NCBI GenBank assembly: GCA_963709645.1
Contig: CAVPXP010000022.1
Location: 1 to 64,000, forward strand
Direction: 5' to 3'
Source: DYRB01 sp963709645
GTDB taxonomy: Bacteria > Pseudomonadota > Gammaproteobacteria > Chromatiales > Chromatiaceae
Length of the DNA: 64,000 nt
Position 1 is the stretch's first letter. Each line of letters begins with the position of its first letter. The notes under the pieces were generated by a model. The model saw only the letters and a list, made by a program, of their open reading frames with translations. It had not been told where the DNA came from and searched no databases. The position numbers were made by a program, and so were the translations under genes. Of the stretch, positions 1-17,070 are shown piece after piece.

Positions 1-2268
<2,268 letters not shown>

Positions 2269-2363
2269 ATATAACCCCAAAGACTTTGGAGTCATATGCT
2301 GACATTGGTAACGCATCTTGCGCTAGATTTGCATCTAGCATGCGTCTTCCGCGATCTAACCTA

Positions 2364-2376
2364 ATTGTTAAAGAAC
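2364..2376 (-). promoter_or_regulatory. boxA antitermination site in the 16S-23S spacer, operon 1
   Basis: The minus strand reads GTTCTTTAACAAT, close to the E. coli rrn boxA core (CTCTTTAACAA). It lies about 95 bases upstream of 23S, after tRNA-Ala. The same 13 bases recur in the 16S leader and in both positions of operon 2. Spacer boxA sites recruit Nus factors that keep polymerase antiterminated through 23S. Confidence 0.75.
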
Positions 2377-2396
2377 TGTGCGCTTCGCACGATGCG

Positions 2397-2429
2397 AAGC
2401 GCTCAAGACTCGCCGAGTCTTGAGCGCTT
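2397..2429 (-). repeat. Perfect 16-bp stem in the tRNA-Ala to 23S spacer, operon 1
   Basis: AAGCGCTCAAGACTCG is followed, after one base, by its exact reverse complement. Both operons keep it (copy at 7765-7797). It has no T-run and sits inside the transcript, so it is more likely an RNA-processing stem (RNase III-type) than a terminator. That role is inference. Confidence 0.6.
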
Positions 2430-2458
2430 GACACCACGAACACCGCTTCGCCTGCGTG

Positions 2459-2534
2459 TGGTGGAGCCAGGGAGGATCGAACTCCCGACCTCCTGCGTGC
2501 AAGGCAGGCGCTCTCCCAGCTGAGCTATGGCCCC
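2459..2534 (-). tRNA. tRNA-Ala (TGC anticodon), operon 1
   Basis: 76 nt on the minus strand starting GGGGCCATAGCTCAG and ending TTCGATCCTCCCTGGCTCC plus an encoded CCA. The anticodon TGC sits in the loop CTTGCAC. Cloverleaf arms and the T-loop TTCGATC are all visible. It is second of the two spacer tRNAs, after tRNA-Ile, as usual in gammaproteobacterial rrn operons. Confidence 0.97.
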
Positions 2535-2588
2535 GATAAGTGGCGTACGAGTGCCAGGCCGAAGGCCCTTCTCGCTACTGCCACTCTT

Positions 2589-2665
<77 letters not shown>

Positions 2666-2745
2666 AATGGGCTCAAGTGGGCCCGCAGACCCTTCATTCA
2701 GGTAACTTGTGTGGGTGCTCCGACGCACCTTAGGGCTCGTCGTTT

Positions 2746-4281
<1,536 letters not shown>

Positions 4282-4405
4282 ATCTCTTGCGGCCACCGAA
4301 GCGGCCTATCCTTGCTCGACAGGGTATCTTCACTTCGAAGGTACTCCGTCGATATGCTTCGAGCCTTTCGGCACGACGGAGCACCCACACAAGTTACCTG
4401 AACGA

Positions 4406-4418
4406 ATTGTTAAAGAAC
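4406..4418 (-). promoter_or_regulatory. boxA antitermination site in the 16S leader, operon 1
   Basis: Minus-strand GTTCTTTAACAAT, identical to the spacer boxA sites. It lies between the operon 1 promoter (4451-4478) and the start of 16S, the expected leader position. Confidence 0.75.
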
Positions 4419-4450
4419 TGCTTCACCGCTTTCATCAAGCGAGACCGACC

Positions 4451-4478
4451 ATTCTACCGACTCGTCGGAAGGTGTCAA
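4451..4478 (-). promoter_or_regulatory. rRNA operon 1 promoter
   Basis: On the minus strand a perfect -35 box TTGACA (4473-4478) is followed after 16 bp by TAGAAT as -10 (4451-4456), leading into the 16S leader. Operon 2 has the same arrangement with a 17-bp spacer. This shows operon 1 has its own promoter and is not only read through from operon 2. Confidence 0.8.
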
Positions 4479-4498
4479 CCTCGCGTTCCCTGATTTAA

Positions 4499-4523
4499 AT
4501 GTTGCAGCGAGGAGCCGCGACAT
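4499..4523 (-). terminator. Possible terminator after 5S of operon 2
   Basis: The 25 bases form an imperfect hairpin with outer stem ATGTTGC/GCGACAT (one wobble pair). On the minus strand it is followed by ATTTAAAT. It lies 13 bp past the 5S gene and just upstream of the operon 1 promoter. The T-tract is weak, so the call is tentative. Confidence 0.35.
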
Positions 4524-4536
4524 TCTTGAATAAGGC

Positions 4537-4652
4537 CCTGGCGGTGACCTACTTTCGCATGGGGAGACCCCACACTATCATCGGCGATACACCGTTTCAC
4601 TTCTGAGTTCGGGATGGGATCAGGTGGTTCCAGTGCTCTGTGGCCGCCAGGA
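4537..4652 (-). rRNA. rrf: 5S ribosomal RNA, operon 2
   Basis: About 116 nt on the minus strand, starting CCTGGCGGCCACAGAGC and closing with the complementary CGCCAGG end helix. The middle has the conserved 5S loop (CCGAACTCAGAAGTG). It lies about 100 bp downstream of 23S operon 2. End positions are estimated from the terminal helix. Confidence 0.93.
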
Positions 4653-4750
4653 AAACGTTGGTCCGGTGCCTGTTGAGGCAGCACGGACAGCATTTGGTTA
4701 GATCGCGTTGGCGCGGGATACGTTACCCACCCAAAGTGTTTGGGTGTTAT

Positions 4751-7636
<2,886 letters not shown>

Positions 7637-7731
7637 ATATAACCCCAAAGACTTTGGAGTCACATGCTGACATTGGTAACGCATCTTGCGCTAGATTTGC
7701 ATCTAGCATGCGTCTTCCGCGATCTAACCTA

Positions 7732-7744
7732 ATTGTTAAAGAAC
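7732..7744 (-). promoter_or_regulatory. boxA antitermination site in the 16S-23S spacer, operon 2
   Basis: Minus-strand GTTCTTTAACAAT, the same 13-mer as in operon 1, between tRNA-Ala and 23S. A second hairpin (CGCTTCGCA/TGCGAAGCG, 7748-7769) lies just upstream of it in transcript order. Confidence 0.75.
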
Positions 7745-7764
7745 TGTCGCTTCGCAGCGATGCG

Positions 7765-7797
7765 AAGCGCTCAAGACTCGCCGAGTCTTGAGCGCTT
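7765..7797 (-). repeat. Perfect 16-bp stem in the tRNA-Ala to 23S spacer, operon 2
   Basis: Same inverted repeat as 2397-2429 (AAGCGCTCAAGACTCG and its complement). Its conservation in both operons supports a processing role, although the two copies may simply be kept identical by gene conversion. Confidence 0.6.
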
Positions 7798-7826
7798 GAC
7801 ACCACAAACACCGCTTCGCCTGCGTG

Positions 7827-7902
7827 TGGTGGAGCCAGGGAGGATCGAACTCCCGACCTCCTGCGTGCAAGGCAGGCGCTCTCCCAGCTGAGCTATGGCC
7901 CC
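7827..7902 (-). tRNA. tRNA-Ala (TGC anticodon), operon 2
   Basis: Identical in sequence to the tRNA-Ala of operon 1: 76 nt including encoded CCA, anticodon TGC. Confidence 0.97.
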
Positions 7903-7930
7903 TTACGGGCTCCGGGGCCCCGTCGGACAT

Positions 7931-8007
<77 letters not shown>

Positions 8008-8087
8008 AATGGGCTCAAGTGGGCCCGCAGACCCTTCATTCAGGTAACTTGTGTGGGTGCTCCGACGCACCTTAGGACTCGTCGTTT

Positions 8088-9624
<1,537 letters not shown>

Positions 9625-9750
9625 ATCTCTTGCGGCCACCGAAGCGGCCTATCCTTGCTCGACAGGGTATCTTCACCTTCGAAGGTGCTCCGTCGATTAT
9701 TCTTCGAGCCTTTCGGCACGACGGAGCACCCACACAAGTTACCTGAACGA

Positions 9751-9763
9751 ATTGTTAAAGAAC
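9751..9763 (-). promoter_or_regulatory. boxA antitermination site in the 16S leader, operon 2
   Basis: Minus-strand GTTCTTTAACAAT between the promoter at 9796-9824 and 16S. It is the fourth copy of this 13-mer in the window. Confidence 0.75.
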
Positions 9764-9795
9764 TGCTTCACCGCTTGTCTCAAGCGAGACCGACC

Positions 9796-9824
9796 ATTCT
9801 ACCGACTCCGGCAGAGGGTGTCAA
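9796..9824 (-). promoter_or_regulatory. rRNA operon 2 promoter
   Basis: Minus-strand TTGACA (9819-9824), a 17-bp spacer, then TAGAAT (9796-9801): a near-consensus sigma-70 promoter upstream of the 16S leader. The gene-free stretch 9625-9967 contains this promoter, the leader boxA and the 3' flank of tyrS. I see nothing else in it. Confidence 0.85.
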
Positions 9825-9967
9825 GCCCTCTCGGACATCCCTTAGCCGAACCGCGGCCAGCCCTGCCTGCCGGCCGCGAAGGAGGCGCAACTATACAGGG
9901 AAAAATCTGGCCGTCAATCACCGGACGGTCTGCCCAGCGCCGAGGGCGGGCCCGCGCGGCAGCCGGG

Positions 9968-11168
<1,201 letters not shown>

Positions 11169-11360
11169 CGCATCTCAACCTCAAGTGTCGCCGGTTGTGC
11201 TCCGGGTTCGGCCTAACCTATCGACGAGTCTGGGGCGGCGGGGGTTGTTGGTGACCCCGTAGTACGCCAGTACAGCCTTTTCCGTGGGATGCGGCCCTGG
11301 ACTAAACTGCGGACTCCCTGGAACCAGCTTCAACCCATCAACTTCAGCCGGTGGCTTTCC

Positions 11361-11603
11361 ATGAGAGATTACAACCTGCGTAGCCGCGATATCTACGGGG
11401 ACCCGCAACAGCGCGGCGGTCGCGGCTGGTTAAAGGTCGGGCTATTTCTCGCGATTTCGGCGGCGGCGGCCGCCGCCTATCTTCAGTTCGGGCAGCACAC
11501 GCCTGCACCTGAGGCGAGTCCCGCCGGCACAACGAGCCCCGACATCATTCCGCTGACCCTACCGGCTCGCAGCTCCGGTCAGACACCAGTCGAACCGCGG
11601 TAA
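11361..11603 (+). CDS. Short membrane-anchored protein, possibly the truncated N-terminus of an M23-type peptidase
   Basis: 80 aa, divergent from tyrS. It starts MRDYNLRSRDIYGDPQQRGG, has one hydrophobic segment (about residues 26-43, VGLFLAISAAAAAAYLQF) and a Pro/Ala/Thr-rich periplasmic tail. A signal-anchor followed by a low-complexity linker, divergent to tyrS, is where many gammaproteobacteria have an OapA/M23 cell-wall peptidase. Here the frame stops after the linker and no LysM or peptidase domain follows. It may be the remnant of such a gene or a separate small anchor protein. No peptidase motif is visible, so the assignment is context-based. The following 276 bp (11604-11879) hold nothing I can recognise. 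Confidence 0.5.
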   Translation: MRDYNLRSRDIYGDPQQRGGRGWLKVGLFLAISAAAAAAYLQFGQHTPAPEASPAGTTSPDIIPLTLPARSSGQTPVEPR

Positions 11604-11879
11604 GGCCATTGATTCGGCTAACCCTCCTTGGCTCTGGTCGGTGCGCCGCGCAGATCGAGGCAACGACGCCATGACAGCACAAGACCGCGCCCTGGGCTGG
11701 GAGACGAGCATCGGGTGCGCACTGACCTGAGAACCGCCCGCGCGCTCGCAACGCAATTGAGTTTGGCGACAAGAGACACCCGCGGCCCCTCTCAGGGCGC
11801 TTCAGGGATGCGTGGGCCGCTGGGCAGCCGTCGGCGGAGCGCGCCCGCCACCGAGCGTCCGTTTGCGGGTTGCGCGGCC

Positions 11880-12230
11880 CTAAACGCCGAAGGACGAGCC
11901 GCAGCCACAGGTCGTCGTCGCGTTGGGATTGCGGATCACGAACTGGGCGCCTTGCAGCCCCTCGGTGTAGTCGATCTCGGCACCGCTGAGATACTGCATG
12001 CTCATCGGGTCGACGAGCAATTTGACCCCATCGGTCACGACCTCGGCGTCGCCGTCCTGTACTGACTCGTCGAAAGTGAATCCGTACTGGAAGCCGGAGC
12101 AACCGCCCCCCTGGATGTACACCCGCAGCATCAGGCCGGGATTGCCTTCGTCCTGGATCAGCTCGGCCACCTTGGCCGCGGCTGCAGGCGTAAAGACCAG
12201 TTCTGGGTCGGGAAGTGTTTCTGCGTTCAT
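11880..12230 (-). CDS. erpA: Iron-sulfur cluster insertion protein ErpA
   Basis: 116 aa A-type carrier that passes Fe-S clusters to apo-proteins. The three conserved cysteines are visible: one in GGCSGFQYGF and two in the C-terminal TTCGCGSSFGV. The domain starts at FTPAAAAKVAELI after a short leader (MNAETLPDPELV). I chose the ATG at 12230 because the family begins there; upstream codons give an unlikely 25-residue extension. A second A-type carrier-like protein lies at 14280-14657 on the same strand. Confidence 0.92.
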   Translation of the reverse strand: MNAETLPDPELVFTPAAAAKVAELIQDEGNPGLMLRVYIQGGGCSGFQYGFTFDESVQDGDAEVVTDGVKLLVDPMSMQYLSGAEIDYTEGLQGAQFVIRNPNATTTCGCGSSFGV

Positions 12231-12365
12231 GGGCCACCTGCATGGATCGTGGTACGGGAAGGACGATAGCTCAGTAACTATGGGATTGACGAGGCGCTTG
12301 ATCAAGTGGCGGCATAAACCCAGAACCCCTGGACTGTTGTTTCGAACGCCCGCACCCTGGGCCGC

Positions 12366-13042
12366 TCATTCCGCTAACCGCCAGGGAAAGGTCTCCGCGC
12401 TGGCGATGAGTTTGTCGCCTTTTGGGCGGATCTCGACGGTGAGGTCCTGCGGCTCAAACCCGGCGGGCAGCACCAGACGCCCCTCGAAGGTTTGAGAAGT
12501 GGTCGAAGCGCATCGCCAGCCGGGTCGGCTCCGATCCCTTCAATTTCTTGAGGGGCAGCGTCTTGTCCGTGTCCCCCTGCTTGCCCGATAGCGTGATGTC
12601 GATGGACCCCGAGGTCTCGCCGACGTCCTCGATGAGCTGTCTGACCGTAAAACTATACCTGAACTCCCGCTCGGCCTCGCCAGCCGTCAAGCTGAAGGTC
12701 CTGGACGACCACCGCGCTACTACCCCCTTTGCGTATCAGCCGTTTGAGGGAAAAGATCTCCTTGGCCAGGGCGAGACGCTCGTCTTGGCCAGCTCTCAGC
12801 CGCTCTTGAGCCGAGCGATCCCGCTCCTGCTCGATTTGCCGGGTCCGCTCGCAGGCGATGCCCTGCTGCTTGAGCTCAGACAGCTCGGCGGTGAGCAGGT
12901 CGCGTTCCCGCTGGAGGGACTCCAGGGCCTGCCTCGCCTGCACTAGCTCCGGACCGAGGGAAAGGGTGAGGGAACGGGTTCCCAGGACGAAACCGCCCCA
13001 AAGGGCCGCGCCGGCGAGGCAAATTACGACTGCGCCAAACAA
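12366..13042 (-). CDS. DUF6776-family membrane-anchored coiled-coil protein (frameshifted)
   Basis: An N-terminal membrane segment (FGAVVICLAGAALWGGFVLG) is followed by a long coiled coil rich in Glu, Arg, Leu and Gln (about residues 30-100). A C-terminal beta domain follows, with RYSFTVRQL and MRFDHFSNL. The pieces occupy three frames, with breaks near 12680 and 12485; the last piece ends FPWRLAE at 12366. The true start may be the GTG at 13109, which would need another frame correction. I link this architecture, next to argC and erpA, to DUF6776; the family's function is unknown to me. It is probably periplasm-facing. Confidence 0.6.
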
Positions 13043-13120
13043 CAGGCCTGTCCAAACCCCATGCTGCCGGGGGCCGGTCGTCGCTAGCCTTTCGTTGGGT
13101 AGCGGTCACCGGCGTGCCAC

Positions 13121-14152
13121 CTAGGGGAGCAGAGCGAGGTCTTCGAGGCCCGTGGCCTCCGCGTAGCCAAACATGAGGTTCATGTTTTGCAATGCCTGGC
13201 CGGCGGCTCCCTTGACCAAATTGTCGATCACGGACTGAACCACAACCACCCCATCCCCCAAGGGCTCGGCGACGGCGATGCGACAGAGGTTAGTGCCACG
13301 CACCGAGCGCGTCTCCGGATGGGACCGCGGCGGCAGCACGTCGACGAAGGGCTCTCTCTCATAACGCGCCTCGAACAGCGCTTGAAGATCGCAGTCCCGG
13401 TCGGTCAGGCGCGCATAGAGGGTCGCCTCGATCCCGCGGATCATGGGCACCAGATGGGGGACGAAGGTCAGCCGCAGCGGCCCCTTGGCGACCGCGGTGA
13501 GGTTCTGCCGGATCTCGGGCTGGTGCCGGTGGCCAGCCACCGAGTAAGCCTTGAAGCTCTCGCCGACCTCAGCCATGAGAATCCCGACCTCGGCCTTGCG
13601 CCCGGCCCCGCTGACCCCCGACTTTGCATCGGCAATCAGCCACGACGGATCGACGACACTGGCCTCCAGCAGGGGCAGCAGGCCGAGGGTGGTCGCCGTA
13701 GGGTAACAGCCGGGGTTGGCAACCAGTCGTGCCGATCGGATCTGGTCCCGGTTGAGCTCAGGCAGGCCATAGACTGCCTCCGCAAGCAGGTCAGGGCAAG
13801 CGTGGGGCATGCCGTACCAGCGCTCCCATTCCGCCGGGTCGTTCAGGCGGAAATCGGCCGCCAGGTCAATGACCTTGACGCCCCGGGCCAGCAGCTCGGG
13901 GACCATTTTCATCGCCGTTCCGTTCGGTGTGGCGAAGAAGACCAGATCGCACTCGGCCAGGAGCCCCGGGTCCGGCTCCCTGAACGTGAGATCAACCCGC
14001 CCCCGCAGGTGGGGAAACAGGTCGGCCACCGCTGTCCCAGCCTCGCCGCGCGAGGTGATCGCCGCGACCTGGGCGCCGGGGTGCCGCGCCAAGAGCCGCA
14101 GCAGCTCAGAGCCTGTATATCCGGTGCCGCCAACGATGCCAGCGCGAGTCAT
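13121..14152 (-). CDS. argC: N-acetyl-gamma-glutamyl-phosphate reductase
   Basis: 343 aa. Third step of arginine biosynthesis: NADPH-dependent reduction of N-acetylglutamyl phosphate to the semialdehyde. The N-terminus shows the nucleotide-binding motif GIVGGTGYTGSELLRLL. The catalytic cysteine is in LVANPGCYPTATTLG, and the C-terminal region includes SVAGHRHQPEI. I chose the ATG at 14152 (MTRAGIVGG) because the Rossmann motif starts immediately; a longer reading frame upstream adds only 20 unrelated residues. It is intact, unlike several neighbours. Confidence 0.95.
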   Translation of the reverse strand: MTRAGIVGGTGYTGSELLRLLARHPGAQVAAITSRGEAGTAVADLFPHLRGRVDLTFREPDPGLLAECDLVFFATPNGTAMKMVPELLARGVKVIDLAADFRLNDPAEWERWYGMPHACPDLLAEAVYGLPELNRDQIRSARLVANPGCYPTATTLGLLPLLEASVVDPSWLIADAKSGVSGAGRKAEVGILMAEVGESFKAYSVAGHRHQPEIRQNLTAVAKGPLRLTFVPHLVPMIRGIEATLYARLTDRDCDLQALFEARYEREPFVDVLPPRSHPETRSVRGTNLCRIAVAEPLGDGVVVVQSVIDNLVKGAAGQALQNMNLMFGYAEATGLEDLALLP

Positions 14153-14279
14153 AATCTGCCCTTTACACCCGTCTGCGCCGGCTCGGCGTCGCATTGCTGC
14201 CAGGGCCAGCAAGAAAAACAGCGGCCTTGGCCGCTGTCGCTTTGGTCCGCTCGCGAATGGTCCGAGGCACAGTCAGCCG

Positions 14280-14657
14280 TCAGGAGCAGCCACCCCCGGA
14301 GGAACCGGAGGAACCGCAGGAGCCGCATCCACCGCCTCCGCCAACTGGCGGCAGGTTATTGAACACGAAGGTGGCGTTGCCGTCGCCGCGGTCGACGAAG
14401 TCAATCTCGACCCCCCGCAGATACTGTAGGGTGCCGTCGTCCACGATCACCTTGAAGCCATTAAATTCGAGCACGCCGTCGTTGCCGTTGATGGCATCGG
14501 CAAAGGTCATGCCGAAACTGATGCCGCTGCAACCCCCAGGAGTGGCGAAGACGCGTACCCCCTGGACGTTGTCGTCCACCTGCTCGAAGAGCTCGCCCAT
14601 CTTGCTCTGGGCTGGGGGTGTGAGGGTTAGGTCACTGTCGGTGAGGGCGTTCAACAT
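14280..14657 (-). CDS. IscA/HesB-like protein with a cysteine/glycine/serine-rich tail
   Basis: 125 aa. It begins MLNALTDSDLTLTPPAQSKM and contains TPGGCSGISFGMTF, which matches the first conserved cysteine region of A-type Fe-S carriers (compare GGCSGFQYGF in ErpA at 11880-12230). Where ErpA has the paired C-G-C, this protein ends in VGGGGGCGSCGSSGSSGG then GCS, so it has C-x-x-C plus one more cysteine in a flexible tail. It probably binds an Fe-S cluster or iron, but it may not be a standard carrier. It lies between argC and a DUF5063/rubredoxin pair, all on the minus strand. Confidence 0.75.
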   Translation of the reverse strand: MLNALTDSDLTLTPPAQSKMGELFEQVDDNVQGVRVFATPGGCSGISFGMTFADAINGNDGVLEFNGFKVIVDDGTLQYLRGVEIDFVDRGDGNATFVFNNLPPVGGGGGCGSCGSSGSSGGGCS

Positions 14658-14749
14658 GGGTGATCTCCGGAAGACTCGAAAAGGCGAATAGTATAGCCCG
14701 TAGCTAGGTTTCGATGCCAGAGCCAGCCGACGCGCGCCAGGCGGCGCGG

Positions 14750-15263
14750 CTAGTCGAGACGGCCCTGAACCTCCAGAGCGGAGAGGTGTCGCACAGCATC
14801 GACGAGGTGCTGTCCCCAATGGGCCGCAAAACCCCGGTACCATCCCCGGTCGGCAAGGTGCGGATGCAGTTCGTGGACACGCAGCCCGTGTTTTAGCTCG
14901 CAATAGATATCGGTCAGGTCGTCCGCGAGGCTCCCGGTCATGATGCGGTGCTCGCCGACGCGGTCGAACTCCAGCCAGTATCCGTCCCGATCACCGAGGA
15001 GATCACGCAGGTGAGTGTAGAGCTCGAAGCGGGCATCGAGGTCTGGAGTCAAGGGCTCTTCGTCCTCGCCGTCCTCCGAGCTCGAGCGACAGGACGGCAG
15101 CATGCAGCAGCGGGAGCAAATCGGCGACCTGGACCAGCCAGGACATTGAGGCCGCGTCAGAGGCCTCGATGAGGCGGCAATAGCTGTTCGCCAGATCCGC
15201 GACCTCGCTACCGGCTCGAACGCCGGAACCTGATGCTGTGGGGCTGGGGTCAAACATGCCCAT
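14750..15263 (-). CDS. DUF5063 family protein (frameshifted)
   Basis: The N-terminal half (MGMFDPSPTASGSGV to PLLHAAVLSLE) is helical and lies in one frame. The C-terminal half continues in another frame with DARFELYTHLRDLLGDRDGY and WYRGFAAHWGQHLVDAVRHL. The break is near 15090, inside an acidic stretch. Joined, they give about 170 aa, a fair match in length and helical pattern to DUF5063 proteins, whose function is unknown. It starts about 50 bp after rubredoxin on the same strand and so may be co-transcribed with it. Confidence 0.6.
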
Positions 15264-15311
15264 GAGTGTAGACGAGTTGCCACAAGTTTCCGGCGAACCG
15301 GCCACGGCCGC

Positions 15312-15476
15312 TCAGACCTCCACCATCTCGAAGTCTTCCTTGCCGGCGCCGCACTCCGGGCAGCGCCAGTTCAGTGGCACGTCGTCCCACTTGGTTCCTG
15401 GGGGGATGCCCTCGTCCGGTAGCCCCTCAGCCTCGTCGTAGACGAAGCCGCAAATCACACACAGATAGGTCTTCAT
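15312..15476 (-). CDS. Rubredoxin
   Basis: 54 aa small electron carrier with one iron held by four cysteines. Both CxxC pairs are present: YLCVICGFVYDEAEG near the N-terminus and WRCPECGAGKEDFEMVEV near the C-terminus. The spacing and the aromatic core (Tyr, Trp) are typical. The ATG at 15476 gives the standard start MKTYLCVICG. The electron partner is not apparent; neighbours are a DUF5063 protein and, divergently, thiD. Confidence 0.97.
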   Translation of the reverse strand: MKTYLCVICGFVYDEAEGLPDEGIPPGTKWDDVPLNWRCPECGAGKEDFEMVEV

Positions 15477-15616
15477 CAGTCGGTTCCTCAGTTCGGCTAA
15501 CATCGCCTCGGAGATTCCACCGTCGGTGGTCAGGCTTCCAGCCGCCCATTCTATCTCTTCGATGGGGCCTGACGCCGATCCTCCGAAGCGCAACGCCAAC
15601 CTCGACGGATCATCCG

Positions 15617-16421
15617 ATGCAGCCAGACCCGAGAATCCCAGCCGTCCTCTGCGCCGCGGGACACGACCCCAGCGGAGGTGCCGGAATTATCGCCGACAGC
15701 GAGGCCATCCGCGCTGCCGGAGCCCAGCCGCTGGGCGATCATCACCTGCCTCACCGCGCAGGACACCTGCGGGCTGCGACGCCTCTGGCCCCAGCCCCCT
15801 GCTCAGGTGGATGAGCAGTGTCGCGTGGCCTTGGAGGACGCCCGGGTAGCGGCCATCAAGATCGGCCTGCTCGGGAGCGCCGCCATGGTGAGGGTCCTGA
15901 CTGCGATCATGCAGGACCATCCGGACCTGCCGGTCGTCCTGGACCCGGTGCTGGCGTCCGGGGCCGGACAAACCGTGGCCGACGCCGCCCTGTGTAATCA
16001 GATGCGCCAGCGGCTCTTCCCGGCCGTCACGCTGCTCACGCCGAATATCCCCGAGGCGCAGACCCTGAGCGGCGCCGTCGGACCGGACGACTGCGCCGAA
16101 CGCCTCCTGCGCCTGGGCTGCCTGTGGGTCCTGATCACCGGGACCCACTCCCCGGACGAGGTAGTGACCAACCGCCTCTATGGCCGCAACGGAACCAGCG
16201 CCGCCTGGGACTGGCCGCGGCTAACTGGGGAGTACCACGGGTCCGGGTGCACCCTGGCGAGCGCCATCGCCGCACGCCTCGCCTTGGGTCAAGGCATCCC
16301 GGACGCGGTGGCCGAAGCCCAGGCATACACCTGGCAGACCCTGGCCCGGGCGCGCCGCACCGGACGTTGTCAGCTGACCCCGAACCGCCTGTTCGCGCTG
16401 GACTCCGGGGCCGCTGCGTGA
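15617..16421 (+). CDS. thiD: Hydroxymethylpyrimidine/phosphomethylpyrimidine kinase (frameshifted)
   Basis: Phosphorylates HMP and HMP-P for thiamine synthesis. The start MQPDPRIPAVLCAAGHDPSG leads into the ribokinase-fold motif SGGAGIIADSEAIRAAGA. The frame then shifts near 15730 and resumes with WAIITCLTAQDTCGLRRL, VLDPVLASGAGQ, and the C-terminal anion-hole motif YHGSGCTLASAIAA. About 267 aa in total. The stop overlaps the GTG start of thiE, so the two are co-transcribed. I looked for a TPP riboswitch upstream and saw none. Confidence 0.9.
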
Positions 16422-17070
16422 AGGCGCTTCACGGCCTCTACGCCATCACCCCAGGACACCCGACGCCAGGGCTGCTGTCCCAGCAGGTGGAGCTGGCCAT
16501 CGCCGGCGGGGCCCGAGTGATCCAGTACCGCGACAAGTCGGGACAGGGCGCCGAGCTGACCAGGAGCGGCGCCTCGCGGAGGCGCATGCCTTGCGCGCCA
16601 TCTGCCGCCGCGCCGGGGTTCCCCTCATCATCAACGATGACGCCAACCTCGCAGCTGCCGTTGCGGCGGACGGCGTCCACGTCGGCCGCGACGACGGATC
16701 TCCGGCCGAGGCCCGCCGGCTGCTGGGGCCCGAGGCCATCATCGGAATCTCCTGCTACAACCGCCTCGACCTGGCCGAGGCCGCCCAAGCCGCTGGAGCA
16801 GACTACGTCGCCTTCGGCAGCTTCTTCGCCTCCAGCACCAAGCCCCTGGCGGTGCGGGCCGACCTGGACCTATTGCGGCGCGCGCGCCGGAGCATCCACC
16901 TGCCCCTGGTTGCCATCGGAGGCATAAGTCCAGAGAATGGCGCCGCCCTGATCGCGGCCGGGGCCGACCTGCTGGCGGTGGTCTCGGGAGTCTTCGGCGG
17001 ACCCGACCCGCGGGCCGCAGCCCGAACCTACGCCCGGCTCTTCGACACTCCCGAACCTGAGGATGCGCCC
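16418..17070 (+). CDS. thiE: Thiamine-phosphate synthase (frameshifted, no own stop codon)
   Basis: Joins HMP-PP and thiazole phosphate to make thiamine phosphate. GTG start overlapping the thiD stop; the N-terminus is LHGLYAITPGHPTPGLLSQ, then VIQYRDKSGQGAEL. The frame breaks near 16565 and continues with CRRAGVPLIINDDANLAAAV, VHVGRDDGSPAEA and PLVAIGGISPENGAALI. In the second frame it runs through ARLFDTPEPEDAP straight into the HemL start Met without a stop. A TGA at 17058-17060 in another frame, just ahead of a GAGGA ribosome-binding site for hemL, is a plausible true end if one more indel is present. About 215 aa. Confidence 0.88.

Noticed and set aside
15477..15616. Possible TPP riboswitch before thiD
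   Set aside because: No CUGAGA/thi-box-like elements seen in the 140-bp divergent spacer.
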